Shown here one piece after another: positions 45,700 to 53,232 of a DNA stretch of 64,000 nt. Origin of the DNA: Chitinophaga niastensis (lineage in GTDB: Bacteria > Bacteroidota > Bacteroidia > Chitinophagales > Chitinophagaceae); contig NZ_PYAW01000005.1 of the NCBI RefSeq assembly GCF_003014755.1, forward strand, positions 400,320-464,319, given 5' to 3'. The notes under the pieces are model-generated. The model saw only the letters and a program-made list of their open reading frames with translations, had not been told where the DNA came from and did not search any database. Made by a program: the position numbers and the translations under genes. Positions within the stretch are counted from its first letter, which is position 1, and each line of letters opens with the position of its first letter.

Positions 45700-46790
45700 T
45701 ATCCCGCTTTTGGTATTTGGCGTTCAGTTACAAACCCACCTGGGATAATCGTTTTAAGGATTGTTGCCCCGTAGTTGTTGATTGTGATTTCAATCGGCAT
45801 AGGCTGAGAACGAGAAGGCCATTCCATAGTGACGCGTATTTCGCCATTCTTCAACTCAGAGACTTTTTTATAGTAGTTATACGCCTGTCTATGTGGTGGT
45901 TGTATGGCATCATAATCGGTTGGAATAGAGTTAGAAGGCGAAATTAAAATGCCTTTTTCTTTGCCGTGATTTTCAAATAACTCTTTTACAGGCCCTACTG
46001 GAGTCGTTATCGTATCTCCTTTTTCAGGAGCTAACGAAAGATAGCTGCAGTGATGTGAAATGTGACAAATATCCCAGGCCAATCTATCGCTATTGCCGAA
46101 TTTCTCACTGGTTCTGACAACAGCATGGAGCAATTGCCAATCAGCATCACCTAGTAATAACATTTCTGTGGATGGGAGGTTTTTGAATCTAGCATGAAGA
46201 ATTAGACAAGCATCATTTCTGTTAATATCTTCGCCATCTGCGCAATAAGCAAATGGTGCATGGGCAAAGAACTCTACTTCTTGATTAGTGTTATTCCATC
46301 CTGGTACTAGCTCGCCAGCATCTACAATTAAGTGACGGACATCGGAAAGTTCGATACCCTCTCTCTTCAACCAATCTTTGAGTTTGTTTGGCTTTGAAAA
46401 TACTTTTATCCCTTTTTTATTTCGCAGACGATATCTGGCTTCTGCGCGGAGTATCCTGGTGGAATCATCACATCCCTCTTCTAATATTACATGAGCAGGT
46501 ACCCAAAGATCTTCAATTTTTTTTCGGCTGCCTTCTTGGTATTTACTTGCATGCTCGAGGTAGAAATAATTCTCAAAACCCTGTACGTGGTCCAGATCGG
46601 CATGTGTAAACGCAACCACATCTATGGATTCTCCGTTAATATCTTTATTCAATGATTCCGGAAGATTGCATCGGTAGTCATCTGGAGTTGTTTTGTCTGC
46701 GTAGTCGAATATTAACTGCTTACCACTACTTAATTTCAGAAAGGTACAGTCGGCATTACCTATCGGATAGAATTTAATTGTATGACTCAT
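45699..46790 (-). CDS. MBL-fold hydrolase (ComEC-type), first gene of the defence operon
   Basis: 363 residues from ATG at 46788-46790; 30 codons upstream are open but start MSHTIKFYPIGNADCTFL matches ComEC-type MBL proteins. Metal motifs: FTHADLDHVQGF (H63, D65, D67, H68), LLLGDADW, and ISHHCSYLSL. Likely a metal-dependent hydrolase of a nucleic acid or nucleotide phosphodiester. The C-terminus ends in ERQIPKAG, a small Ala-Gly tail. Its stop overlaps the E2-E1-JAB ATG. Proper MBL fold with both halves intact, unlike the last gene of the operon. Confidence 0.87.
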   Translation of the reverse strand: MSHTIKFYPIGNADCTFLKLSSGKQLIFDYADKTTPDDYRCNLPESLNKDINGESIDVVAFTHADLDHVQGFENYFYLEHASKYQEGSRKKIEDLWVPAHVILEEGCDDSTRILRAEARYRLRNKKGIKVFSKPNKLKDWLKREGIELSDVRHLIVDAGELVPGWNNTNQEVEFFAHAPFAYCADGEDINRNDACLILHARFKNLPSTEMLLLGDADWQLLHAVVRTSEKFGNSDRLAWDICHISHHCSYLSLAPEKGDTITTPVGPVKELFENHGKEKGILISPSNSIPTDYDAIQPPHRQAYNYYKKVSELKNGEIRVTMEWPSRSQPMPIEITINNYGATILKTIIPGGFVTERQIPKAG

Positions 46791-46920
46791 TAATCTTATG
46801 TGATTAATGCCTTTTGAGTCTATAGTATATTTTGGAGCGCTCTTTGTATATATTTTAGCGTGCCAGCAACGGTGCATCAAAAGGCTTGTAATAAATTATT
46901 GTTACAGCTTTTCCCACATA

Positions 46921-46958
46921 ACCAGGTGAAAAGGTGACGCTTTTGACCTGGTTTTTTT
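46921..46958 (+). terminator. Orphan terminator-like hairpin between divergent genes
   Basis: ACCAGGTGAAAAG / CTTTTGACCTGGT (one mismatch) then TTTTTTT on the plus strand, between the MBL gene (minus) and the 350-residue gene (plus). No plus-strand gene ends upstream of it here. Confidence 0.6.
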
Positions 46959-46975
46959 ATCAAGAACTATTCATG

Positions 46976-47090
46976 CTTAATAATTTAGTATCAAATTTAG
47001 TTAAATTTAATTAAATTTAACTATTCTCTTTGTTAAGCACTAGTTAATTTAACTTTGTTTGTTAATGCAAATAATATTAACTTTGGGCCA
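46976..47090. promoter_or_regulatory. AT-rich divergent control region with repeats and promoter
   Basis: Copies of AGTTAAATTTAA-like sequence (46999-47027 and 47042-47052) form overlapping inverted repeats. A plus-strand promoter fits the phylum consensus: TTTG at 47054-47057 and TAACTTTG at 47078-47085, 20 bases apart. The second box ends only five bases before the ATG at 47090, so the transcript would be leaderless or almost so. Confidence 0.5.
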
Positions 47091-48142
47091 TGGTTGATGC
47101 AAACGAACTCCTATTTGAGAGACTTTTTGATGGAGTACCGCTTTTTAAGAATCAGCTCGATTTAGTAACGAGCCTCGTGAGTACACCGGCATATATGGTA
47201 CCATCTGATGACTTAGATGCCAGAACGAAGGCTATAAACAGACTTAAAGCCTATATTTCTCAATTATTATCTGGTAATGCTAACAGACTTATTACACAAG
47301 ATTTAAGGGTATCACTCAGTTTATTGCTAGCTGAGCGCATTAAGGATAAGCGTCAAAGGGAAGAATTGATTCTGCTGATATTCGAGTCTATGCGTCGAAA
47401 GAGTAGTATTCCATCAGTAAAAGAAGTTAGACAGCCGAGTAAGAATTTCTTTCAAAACGACATTGCCGAATCTAGTTATATTTCTATTATTACAGCAACT
47501 ACTATTAATGCCGATTTGATTAAAGATGATCGGAAAATGTCATTGACAGATTTTTTTTTATTGGATTTGTATGAAAGCCTTTTTAATAAGAAATCTTTGT
47601 ATAAGCAGTACAGGTTTAATTTTCCTATTAGAAGTGATTGTGAGGTATTTTGGTTGGGTTTAGAGTCTGGCCTTGCTAAGTTGTTGGAACAATTATTTGA
47701 TAATCAAAATCTGATTTCTTTTTTACATGATTATAAATTTGTTATAAAATCAACTACTTATAATGTATATCAAAAGTATCAAGAACTCGCAGCTGAGATA
47801 TTAACAGATGACAACAGACTTTTTGAGATAAGGCAACATTTAATTCGGAATATATCAAAAGATATGGTGGAGTTTTTAAATAGGAATGAAACCATCAAGA
47901 CTTTTCATGTTGAAGAACCTATTTATTCAATTCCATTAGTGGCTCTTGATCCAAATATTCCGGGATTAACTAAGTTATATGCATTAATTGAAGAAGAAAA
48001 TAGACAAATTAATATTCTAAAATGCTCGCATGAGAATATGCTGCTTTGGAGACGATTTGTTTGGAATCAATTAATTACAAGTAAGAAGGCACGTAATATC
48101 CCCTGCCCGTATTTGGAAATAGCTCCAGATAATTATAGTTGA
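47090..48142 (+). CDS. Protein of unknown family, divergent to the defence operon
   Basis: 350 residues, lysine/leucine/isoleucine-rich and mostly helical (RLKAYISQLLSGNANRL, LLAERIKDKRQREELIL, YQKYQELAAEIL). No nucleotidyltransferase GS motif, no HTH motif and no transmembrane segment can be seen. Low GC and codon use match the defence operon rather than the chromosome. Divergent placement with shared AT-rich control DNA suggests a regulator or sensor for the operon, but function is unknown. ATG at 47090; no other good start near. Confidence 0.75.
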   Translation: MVDANELLFERLFDGVPLFKNQLDLVTSLVSTPAYMVPSDDLDARTKAINRLKAYISQLLSGNANRLITQDLRVSLSLLLAERIKDKRQREELILLIFESMRRKSSIPSVKEVRQPSKNFFQNDIAESSYISIITATTINADLIKDDRKMSLTDFFLLDLYESLFNKKSLYKQYRFNFPIRSDCEVFWLGLESGLAKLLEQLFDNQNLISFLHDYKFVIKSTTYNVYQKYQELAAEILTDDNRLFEIRQHLIRNISKDMVEFLNRNETIKTFHVEEPIYSIPLVALDPNIPGLTKLYALIEEENRQINILKCSHENMLLWRRFVWNQLITSKKARNIPCPYLEIAPDNYS

Positions 48143-49019
48143 CTTGAAATGACAGAGCACTAGTTGATCTAAGCGGATATAAGGTCTCACTGCGGCCTCA
48201 GTCGGCAAAAAGGGCGCCAGGCCCTCGCTTGCCCCTTCCGCTGCGCTTCAGGGGCTGCGCTCAGCCCTGTCACCCTTTTTGCGCTCCTTCAGCCTCCGTT
48301 CGGGTAGCTCCCGGTCTGGCTAAGGGCTGCTTTTAAAATTGGTCGCCATTATGCCCGCCATCCCTTCGCTACCCATTTTGTCCGCCCCCCGCCCGCCACC
48401 CCCGGCCTTCCATTTTTGATTTGCCGTCCGCTGGCGCTCCCGGCGAGATAAAGGTCGAAGGCGCGGCCTGCTGCGGCTCGCCCTCGCTTGGCCCCTCCGC
48501 TGCGCTCCGGGGCCTGCGCTCTGGCTGCCGCCGCAGCGGCCAGGGGTGGAAGGGCGGTGGGGGCGGCAGACCTCCGATTAAGCGGGAGATTATAGCACTG
48601 ATCGACAGAACCCTGATTAAGCGACCGACGGGAGAACCAAGCGCGCGAACACCAGCATTTGTACCCTGATCGACATTGTACTGTCGCGCGGCGTCCGTGA
48701 GAACAGATGATGGGATCAACTGTAGAACATAGGCTCAACAGCATCACTTTGACCAGCGGAAGATCATAGGCTAGGCGTCAGTAACCCATCATCTATTCTC
48801 CCGGACGTTAGCGCGTTTGATCCCACTGTAATTTTTAATTACTCTGACTGATAGCCCAATAACTGGTCGCCTCCGGGTGGCTGGTTGCCTCCGCGCAGCG
48901 GTCCCACCAAATAACAGTCAGCACGTTATCCGCCCGGATAAAACAGGCAGATAACGCTGACAGTAATGTTATAAAAATGATTAGTTAATTATCAGGCTGT
49001 AGTTCGCCTATAAAGGATT
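48143..49019. other. 877-base non-coding region: GC-rich repeat block and inverted repeats
   Basis: From about 48190 to 48580 the sequence is strikingly GC-rich in an otherwise AT-rich neighbourhood, with a 41-bp imperfect direct repeat (48222-48262 and 48481-48522, starting ccctcgcttg) and self-complementary CGCTGCG/GCGCAG-type stems. From 48686 to 48972 are further inverted repeats: arms 48686-48714 and 48785-48815 (AGATGATGGG / CCCATCATCT), tandem CTGGTCGCCTCC / CTGGTTGCCTCC at 48862-48894, and an imperfect hairpin at 48911-48972. Open frames here are low-complexity products of base composition. Confidence 0.65.
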
Positions 49020-49181
49020 TTATCCGTGAGCAGCACGGGCTTTTGCCTCGCTGTGGTAGCTGTCACTGGCAGCCTTCAGATCACGAAATAGTAATTCAGG
49101 GTGTTTCCAGTATTTAACGCTTAACTTCTCCCGAATCTTACGGACCTCAGCAACCGCATCATATTTTTTAGCTTTTTTCAT
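49020..49181 (-). CDS. Short antitoxin-like protein paired with the PIN-domain toxin
   Basis: 53 residues (MKKAKKYDAVAEVRKIREKL start), basic and helical, with VKYWKHPELLFRDLK in the middle and ending KARAAHG. Its ATG at 49179-49181 overlaps the end of the PIN gene by 14 bases. Size, charge and coupling fit an antitoxin that binds the toxin, but no family was recognised. Confidence 0.6.
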   Translation of the reverse strand: MKKAKKYDAVAEVRKIREKLSVKYWKHPELLFRDLKAASDSYHSEAKARAAHG

Positions 49182-49638
49182 GGTCGTTAGGCTTTAAAAT
49201 TTCTCTTGGTGTTCTGATTTCAATGATTGGATAACCCATCTGTAAGTTAATGGAATTATACAATTTTATACGGTTTAAGTTAACAATATGTTTGAAATTC
49301 CAGCTCGCCAAAACTTCCGCTTTGCTTAGTGTGGCGATGGCAATATGTAAAGCATCATTAAAACTTTTATTACTTAGAGCTCCACCTGAAATATATGCCT
49401 CTGCCAGTTCTACTGCTTCCGGTGTGTTTTTATGTTCTGCTTTAAAACTGTCTGGTACTTCATCCAGTTTTAAGGTCACTTCCTCGCGGGCCTGCTTCAG
49501 CTCCAATATTACCAGATCTGATATAACCAGGTGTTTTATTCCACTTTTAAATTCTTCAAACAATGCGTTGCTGAATTCTTTGAATTCAATATCGAAACAG
49601 CCTCCGATCACGGAGGTGTCAGTATAAACATTCAACAT
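49168..49638 (-). CDS. PIN-domain protein (VapC-like toxin)
   Basis: 156 residues from ATG at 49636-49638. PIN fold: NVYTDTSVIGGCFD (first Asp), VISDLVILELKQA (Glu), NDALHIAIATLSKAEVLASW (Asp) and NFKHIVNLNRI. PIN toxins cleave RNA, commonly tRNA. Upstream of its partner in the operon, toxin first, which is the reverse of the usual VapBC order. The frame extends three codons upstream to a TTG. Confidence 0.82.
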   Translation of the reverse strand: MLNVYTDTSVIGGCFDIEFKEFSNALFEEFKSGIKHLVISDLVILELKQAREEVTLKLDEVPDSFKAEHKNTPEAVELAEAYISGGALSNKSFNDALHIAIATLSKAEVLASWNFKHIVNLNRIKLYNSINLQMGYPIIEIRTPREILKPNDHEKS

Positions 49639-49690
49639 GAATAACAATTGAAAAATGAAAGGAAGGGGTTAAAAACTAAGCAGGAGGTGC

Positions 49691-50053
49691 TTAGTGGCTA
49701 CATACCTGTATTTCAGGGCTGCTGTTGTCTTTCAGCGTAGATACAAGGCCCGGTGAAATATCCAGGTACTGTAGTAGGTAGGAGAGTTGTGTTTTAATAA
49801 TTATACGGGCCTTCCGTATTTCTTCATCGGTAGGCCTCATATTCCTGCCGCCGAGGGTAGGCAGTACCAGTTGTGAAAATAGGGACTCAGTCCAGCCCAA
49901 TTCCCGGCGCAGATGATCTTTAATGTATAATGGAAAATTGCATAGCCTCGTATAGGTATCATGCAGTTCATTATCTGATAAAGGCGCCGGAGGAAATAAT
50001 TTTGCAAGGTTTTCAGCGAACATCTTTTGTTCGTTGGTGCGGAATTTTTTCAT
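49691..50053 (-). CDS. Protein of unknown function (120 residues)
   Basis: Charged N-terminus (KKFRTNEQKMFAENLAKL), then PLYIKDHLRRELGWTESLF, LGGRNMRPTDEEIRKARII and an amphipathic end. Helical, DNA-binding-like in flavour but no HTH can be assigned. Separated by 37 bases from the PIN gene on the same strand, and from the SymE-like gene by a strong hairpin. Confidence 0.55.
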   Translation of the reverse strand: MKKFRTNEQKMFAENLAKLFPPAPLSDNELHDTYTRLCNFPLYIKDHLRRELGWTESLFSQLVLPTLGGRNMRPTDEEIRKARIIIKTQLSYLLQYLDISPGLVSTLKDNSSPEIQVCSH

Positions 50054-50065
50054 TAAAACATGGTT

Positions 50066-50147
50066 TGGTTAACAACCCGATCCCCGCGGGCGGAAAGATC
50101 ACAGATACGGTCCGCCCGCAGGCGTCCGGTTGTCAGGGTTAACAATA
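50066..50147. terminator. Strong nested hairpin between minus-strand genes
   Basis: Inner GC stem CCGCGGGCGGA / TCCGCCCGCAGG with outer GGTTAACAACC / GGTTGTC..GGTTAAC arms. May terminate the SymE-like gene. Confidence 0.55.
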
Positions 50148-50163
50148 AAAGAGGGGGACTTAA

Positions 50164-50430
50164 TTACTCACTGTAACGCTGTGCTATTTCGCGCATTACT
50201 GCTTTTCCTTTTCGTGCTTCTGGTTGCAGCACAGGCTTTTCTTGTTTTAGCTTGCTTATTACTATGCGGTTACTCTCTACCTGCACAGTCACTTTGTCGC
50301 CAACTATAAAGCCGGCATTCTCCAGCCAAACACCGGCTAGAGAAATACAGGAAACCAGTCTTGAATCGTAGGTACGTTCCTGATGAATGTACTTTACTGT
50401 TAAGTGTCGGGTTTTGTTTTTATCTTCCAT
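50164..50430 (-). CDS. SymE-like toxin/AbrB-fold protein
   Basis: 88 residues from ATG at 50428-50430 (upstream extension to 50484 is not homologous-looking). SymE pattern: RHLTVKYIHQERTYDSRL, CISLAGVWLENAGFIVGDKV, VTVQVESNRIVISKL. SymE proteins are SOS-linked endoribonuclease toxins with an AbrB-like fold controlled by an antisense RNA; no antisense RNA is seen here. Divergent to an XRE repressor gene. Confidence 0.78.
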   Translation of the reverse strand: MEDKNKTRHLTVKYIHQERTYDSRLVSCISLAGVWLENAGFIVGDKVTVQVESNRIVISKLKQEKPVLQPEARKGKAVMREIAQRYSE

Positions 50431-50673
50431 ATTTGTACTTATTGATACACAAATGTACTTATAATTACAATAATAAACAAGCATTAAAGATACTTTTTTG
50501 TATATTTAAGTCTAAATAATGTCATTTATTTGACCTGTTTTTTACCTATCAGTACAATATTTATATTATTGTTTATGTTAATGTAATTGTAATATTCTGG
50601 CTTCTTCATAGATTTAGGGTAGTTTAAAATTTTACTTCAATTGATTTGAATTAACCCAATCAAAAAAGAAATT

Positions 50674-51012
50674 ATGACATTTGGACAGCGTGTAACAATA
50701 ATGCGTAAACAGAAAAATATTAATCAGTCTGAACTGGGGGCTTTAATCGGTACCAGTGGAAATATTGTAAGCAAATACGAGAGAGATTTTATAACGCCAT
50801 CGATCGACGTAGCGGCCAAAATAGCGAAAGCGTTGAACGTATCTATTGACTACCTGGTTAATGGAATAGCTACAGAGAAGGGGCCAATTACTGACGAAGA
50901 AGCAAACCAATTGCAACACTTTGATCAGTTATTACCGGAAGACAAAGTACATGTTCTGGCAGTTGTTGAAGCCTTTCTAACAAAATCAAAATTGCAATCC
51001 CTGATTGGATAA
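50674..51012 (+). CDS. XRE family transcriptional regulator
   Basis: 112 residues. HTH_3 domain: FGQRVTIMRKQKNINQSELG, LIGTSGNIVSKYERD, followed by SIDVAAKIAKALNVSIDYLV. C-terminal helical part (EANQLQHFDQLLPEDKVHVL) probably dimerises. Likely repressor of the element and of the divergent SymE-like gene. Followed by a terminator. Confidence 0.9.
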   Translation: MTFGQRVTIMRKQKNINQSELGALIGTSGNIVSKYERDFITPSIDVAAKIAKALNVSIDYLVNGIATEKGPITDEEANQLQHFDQLLPEDKVHVLAVVEAFLTKSKLQSLIG

Positions 51013-51014
51013 AA

Positions 51015-51043
51015 AAGGGCTCCCGCATTAAGCGAGAGCCCTT
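51015..51043 (+). terminator. Intrinsic terminator after the XRE gene
   Basis: AAGGGCTC / GAGCCCTT with an inner CGC/GCG pair, ending in TT at 51043, three bases past the stop. Confidence 0.7.
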
Positions 51044-51100
51044 CCACCAAACAATCCGTAAGGTAACCACACCTTTGGCCGGAGACTATTTAACAGCGGA

Positions 51101-51310
51101 CTAACCGCCTTCTTTTTGAACTGCTGCCTGACTCACACCGCTCATCACTGTACCGGCAACAGCCAGGTAACCGGCTACTTTGATAATGATCGCCGGAATT
51201 GCCGGAATCCCCATCAGAGCGCCACTTATCGCGGTCAGGATCAAACCAATATTGCGCACCTTACTAAAAAAAGGGGGTGTTGATGCAGAGAGACGTTGTA
51301 TAAGTTTCAT
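51101..51310 (-). CDS. Small membrane protein (holin-like size)
   Basis: 69 residues: basic N-terminus MKLIQRLSASTPPFFSKVRN, then two hydrophobic stretches (IGLILTAISGALMGIPAIP and IIKVAGYLAVAGTVMSGV) and a short polar end. It resembles small predicted phage or element membrane proteins. It is the last gene of a two-gene minus-strand unit with the 258-residue gene, 50 bases away. Confidence 0.65.
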   Translation of the reverse strand: MKLIQRLSASTPPFFSKVRNIGLILTAISGALMGIPAIPAIIIKVAGYLAVAGTVMSGVSQAAVQKEGG

Positions 51311-51360
51311 ACACGTTTTTTAGAAGTTAAAAGATCTGGCCATGACGACCAGTTTATTTA

Positions 51361-52137
51361 TTATACTCCACCAGGTGCCGCCGGCATACCGGAAATATTC
51401 ACCAACGCAAGGGCATTGAAAGCACCGTTTTTAAGGCTATACAGCGCCCCGTTAACCTGCTGATAGAATTCTACGCCGAGAACGAGAAAGAGCGGTTTGG
51501 TGCTGTTTGCCGTCACATTAACGGACAGATTCATCACAGCGGTTGCGGTGGCGTCGATGGTCAGTTCTGCACTTGCCGCATTGCCGTTGACAAAAGTTTC
51601 GGCCTCGAAATCAATCTCCGCACCGGCAGCCAGAATTTTAAAATGGGTAGCACCACCTGGCGCCGCTACCATGTTAACAGGTATGAAGGCCGGAATATCA
51701 ACTTTGAGAATACCGGTAGCTCTGTCAATGGCCGCGGTATAGGGTGCAAACAGGGTACCGGCCAGCCGTGCATTGATGTTGAACTCAAACCCACTCAAGA
51801 GCTCAGCCTCACCATCAATAACATTGCGTTGACCGCGAACACTCTTGGCATCGGCTTGAATTACCTTCAACATATCACGGGTTAACCGGGAAGTCAGATA
51901 ACTATCACTGGCATTTAACAGCATAGCCCGGAAGGCAGTCCTTAACAATTTACCGGCTTTGCCGGCCCTGCCAAATTCCGCTCCATTCTCCCGTGTACGG
52001 ACAAAGGCGGCGTCATTAGCAATACGACTCCCATCCACACCACCTTTTCCACGGGCCAGATGGCCGGCCTTAGACTTATAAAAGGTAATGTTACCGATGG
52101 TCCCTTTCAAAGGGACGATTCCATTTTGTTTTGCCAT
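51361..52137 (-). CDS. Conserved element protein, possible structural protein
   Basis: 258 residues. Begins AKQNGIVPLKGTIGNITFYK, then SKAGHLARGKGGVDGSRIAN and RTRENGAEFGRAGKAGKLLR, a signature I have seen in many Bacteroidota mobile elements without a named function. The rest is beta-rich (FKILAAGAEIDFEAETFVNG). No enzyme motif. Association with a small membrane protein suggests a virion or envelope-related role, an inference only. Confidence 0.75.
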   Translation of the reverse strand: MAKQNGIVPLKGTIGNITFYKSKAGHLARGKGGVDGSRIANDAAFVRTRENGAEFGRAGKAGKLLRTAFRAMLLNASDSYLTSRLTRDMLKVIQADAKSVRGQRNVIDGEAELLSGFEFNINARLAGTLFAPYTAAIDRATGILKVDIPAFIPVNMVAAPGGATHFKILAAGAEIDFEAETFVNGNAASAELTIDATATAVMNLSVNVTANSTKPLFLVLGVEFYQQVNGALYSLKNGAFNALALVNISGMPAAPGGV

Positions 52138-52279
52138 TTGAAAACAATTTTAGGGAACGATAGGGGCTTTCACATAGCCAAGCCCGTTAGGCTCACATCT
52201 GCGCAGGATGCAGTAAATTTGCATTTAACCACACCAAACTAAGCCGGCATTTCAGCACAACAAAATTTCCATTCCGATT

Positions 52280-52495
52280 ATGCCGAATTCGCACACATTA
52301 ATACCTAATCGCATAGTGATTTATGCAAAAGACATCAGGAATATTACCGGGAGGAGTGAACGCACCGCGAGGAAGATGCTGCAGCAGATCCGCGAGGCCA
52401 ACGGTAAAAAGAAAGGTGAGTTTGTAACAGTGATGGAGTTCTGCAGTTTTACGGGGCTGGAAGAGGAGATTGTTTCTCAGTTCCTGGCGTATTGA
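52280..52495 (+). CDS. Small HTH-like regulator of the element
   Basis: 71 residues: IVIYAKDIRNITGRSERTARKM suggests an HTH, followed by FVTVMEFCSFTGLEEEIVSQF and LAY at the C-terminus. Conserved in Bacteroidota elements to my recollection. A damaged second copy of its 3' half lies at 53233-53321. Confidence 0.68.
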   Translation: MPNSHTLIPNRIVIYAKDIRNITGRSERTARKMLQQIREANGKKKGEFVTVMEFCSFTGLEEEIVSQFLAY

Positions 52496-52712
52496 TTTGA
52501 TGAGATCATAAATATCAAAATTGAATTATGCTTCTTTGATGTATTAAACCCCTTTTTAAATCAATCAGCCAGGACGATGCTGCAGCAGATATCCTGAAGA
52601 TGATTTACCGGCAATAACCCCGTTTTTACCGGTACCACCCGGAGACTCACCTAAATGTACTGCCAGATGAAAATATAGTCAGCTAACTTTGTTCCAGGTT
52701 AAAAAATAAATC

Positions 52713-53159
52713 ATGGACAACCAGGCAAGCATTGAGGCTATACAACAGGCCAATCTTGAAATTTGTAAGTCCTTTGAAACACTGGATTTCAGAGCCGCAA
52801 GCCGTTATCTGGCTGACGATTGCGACTATATCACCTTTAATGGGATGTATCTGAAAGGCAGGGAGGAATACATACGGGTACATGAAGAACTGATGAACAA
52901 TTTTATGTTCAGAGGCGCAAAACTGGAAGGACAAATTAAACAGGTACGTTTTTTAAATGAAACAACAGCCATTGTTATTTCGATTGGTGCTATCCGCTTT
53001 CGCTGGCAGAAACAGGCTCCACAAAGCCGCCAGTCCATTAACACTACTGTATGGGTTAAAAATACTGCGGGTGAGTGGCAGTTTACAGCTTTTCACAACT
53101 GCAGGGTAAAAAAAATCGGGCGATTTGCCGGTTGGTTACTTAAACTGGGAAAAAAATAG
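52713..53159 (+). CDS. SnoaL/NTF2-like protein
   Basis: 148 residues with the NTF2-like cone-fold pattern: IQQANLEICKSFETLDFRAA, DDCDYITFNGMYLKGREEYI, FLNETTAIVISIGAIRF, NTTVWVKNTAGEWQFTAFHN. Close to the DUF4440/SgcJ-type group, usually a small-molecule isomerase or hydrolase-like fold. Probably cargo gene at the right end of the element, read toward the attachment site. Confidence 0.8.
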   Translation: MDNQASIEAIQQANLEICKSFETLDFRAASRYLADDCDYITFNGMYLKGREEYIRVHEELMNNFMFRGAKLEGQIKQVRFLNETTAIVISIGAIRFRWQKQAPQSRQSINTTVWVKNTAGEWQFTAFHNCRVKKIGRFAGWLLKLGKK

Positions 53160-53187
53160 TACTATCATCCCTCTATTATATATCACA

Positions 53188-53226
53188 CAAAAAGCCGCAT
53201 AAATCACACGATTTAAGCGGCTTTTG
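53188..53226 (+). terminator. Terminator with the same arm as the left-end hairpin
   Basis: CAAAAAGCCGC / GCGGCTTTTG with inner TAAATC/GATTTA pairing. The left arm aaagccgcataaatc also occurs at 35005-35019. Confidence 0.75.
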
Positions 53227-53232
53227 TTTGCC

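Noticed and set aside
41174..46790. Straightforward type II CBASS call for the conjugation operon
   Set aside because: No CD-NTase-like GS...D motif is found in the operon or in the 350-residue divergent protein, so the CBASS label would be a guess.
48349..48747. Alanine/proline-rich frames on both strands in the GC-rich block
   Set aside because: Low-complexity translations of GC-rich repeat DNA, overlapping on both strands, no start context or family resemblance.
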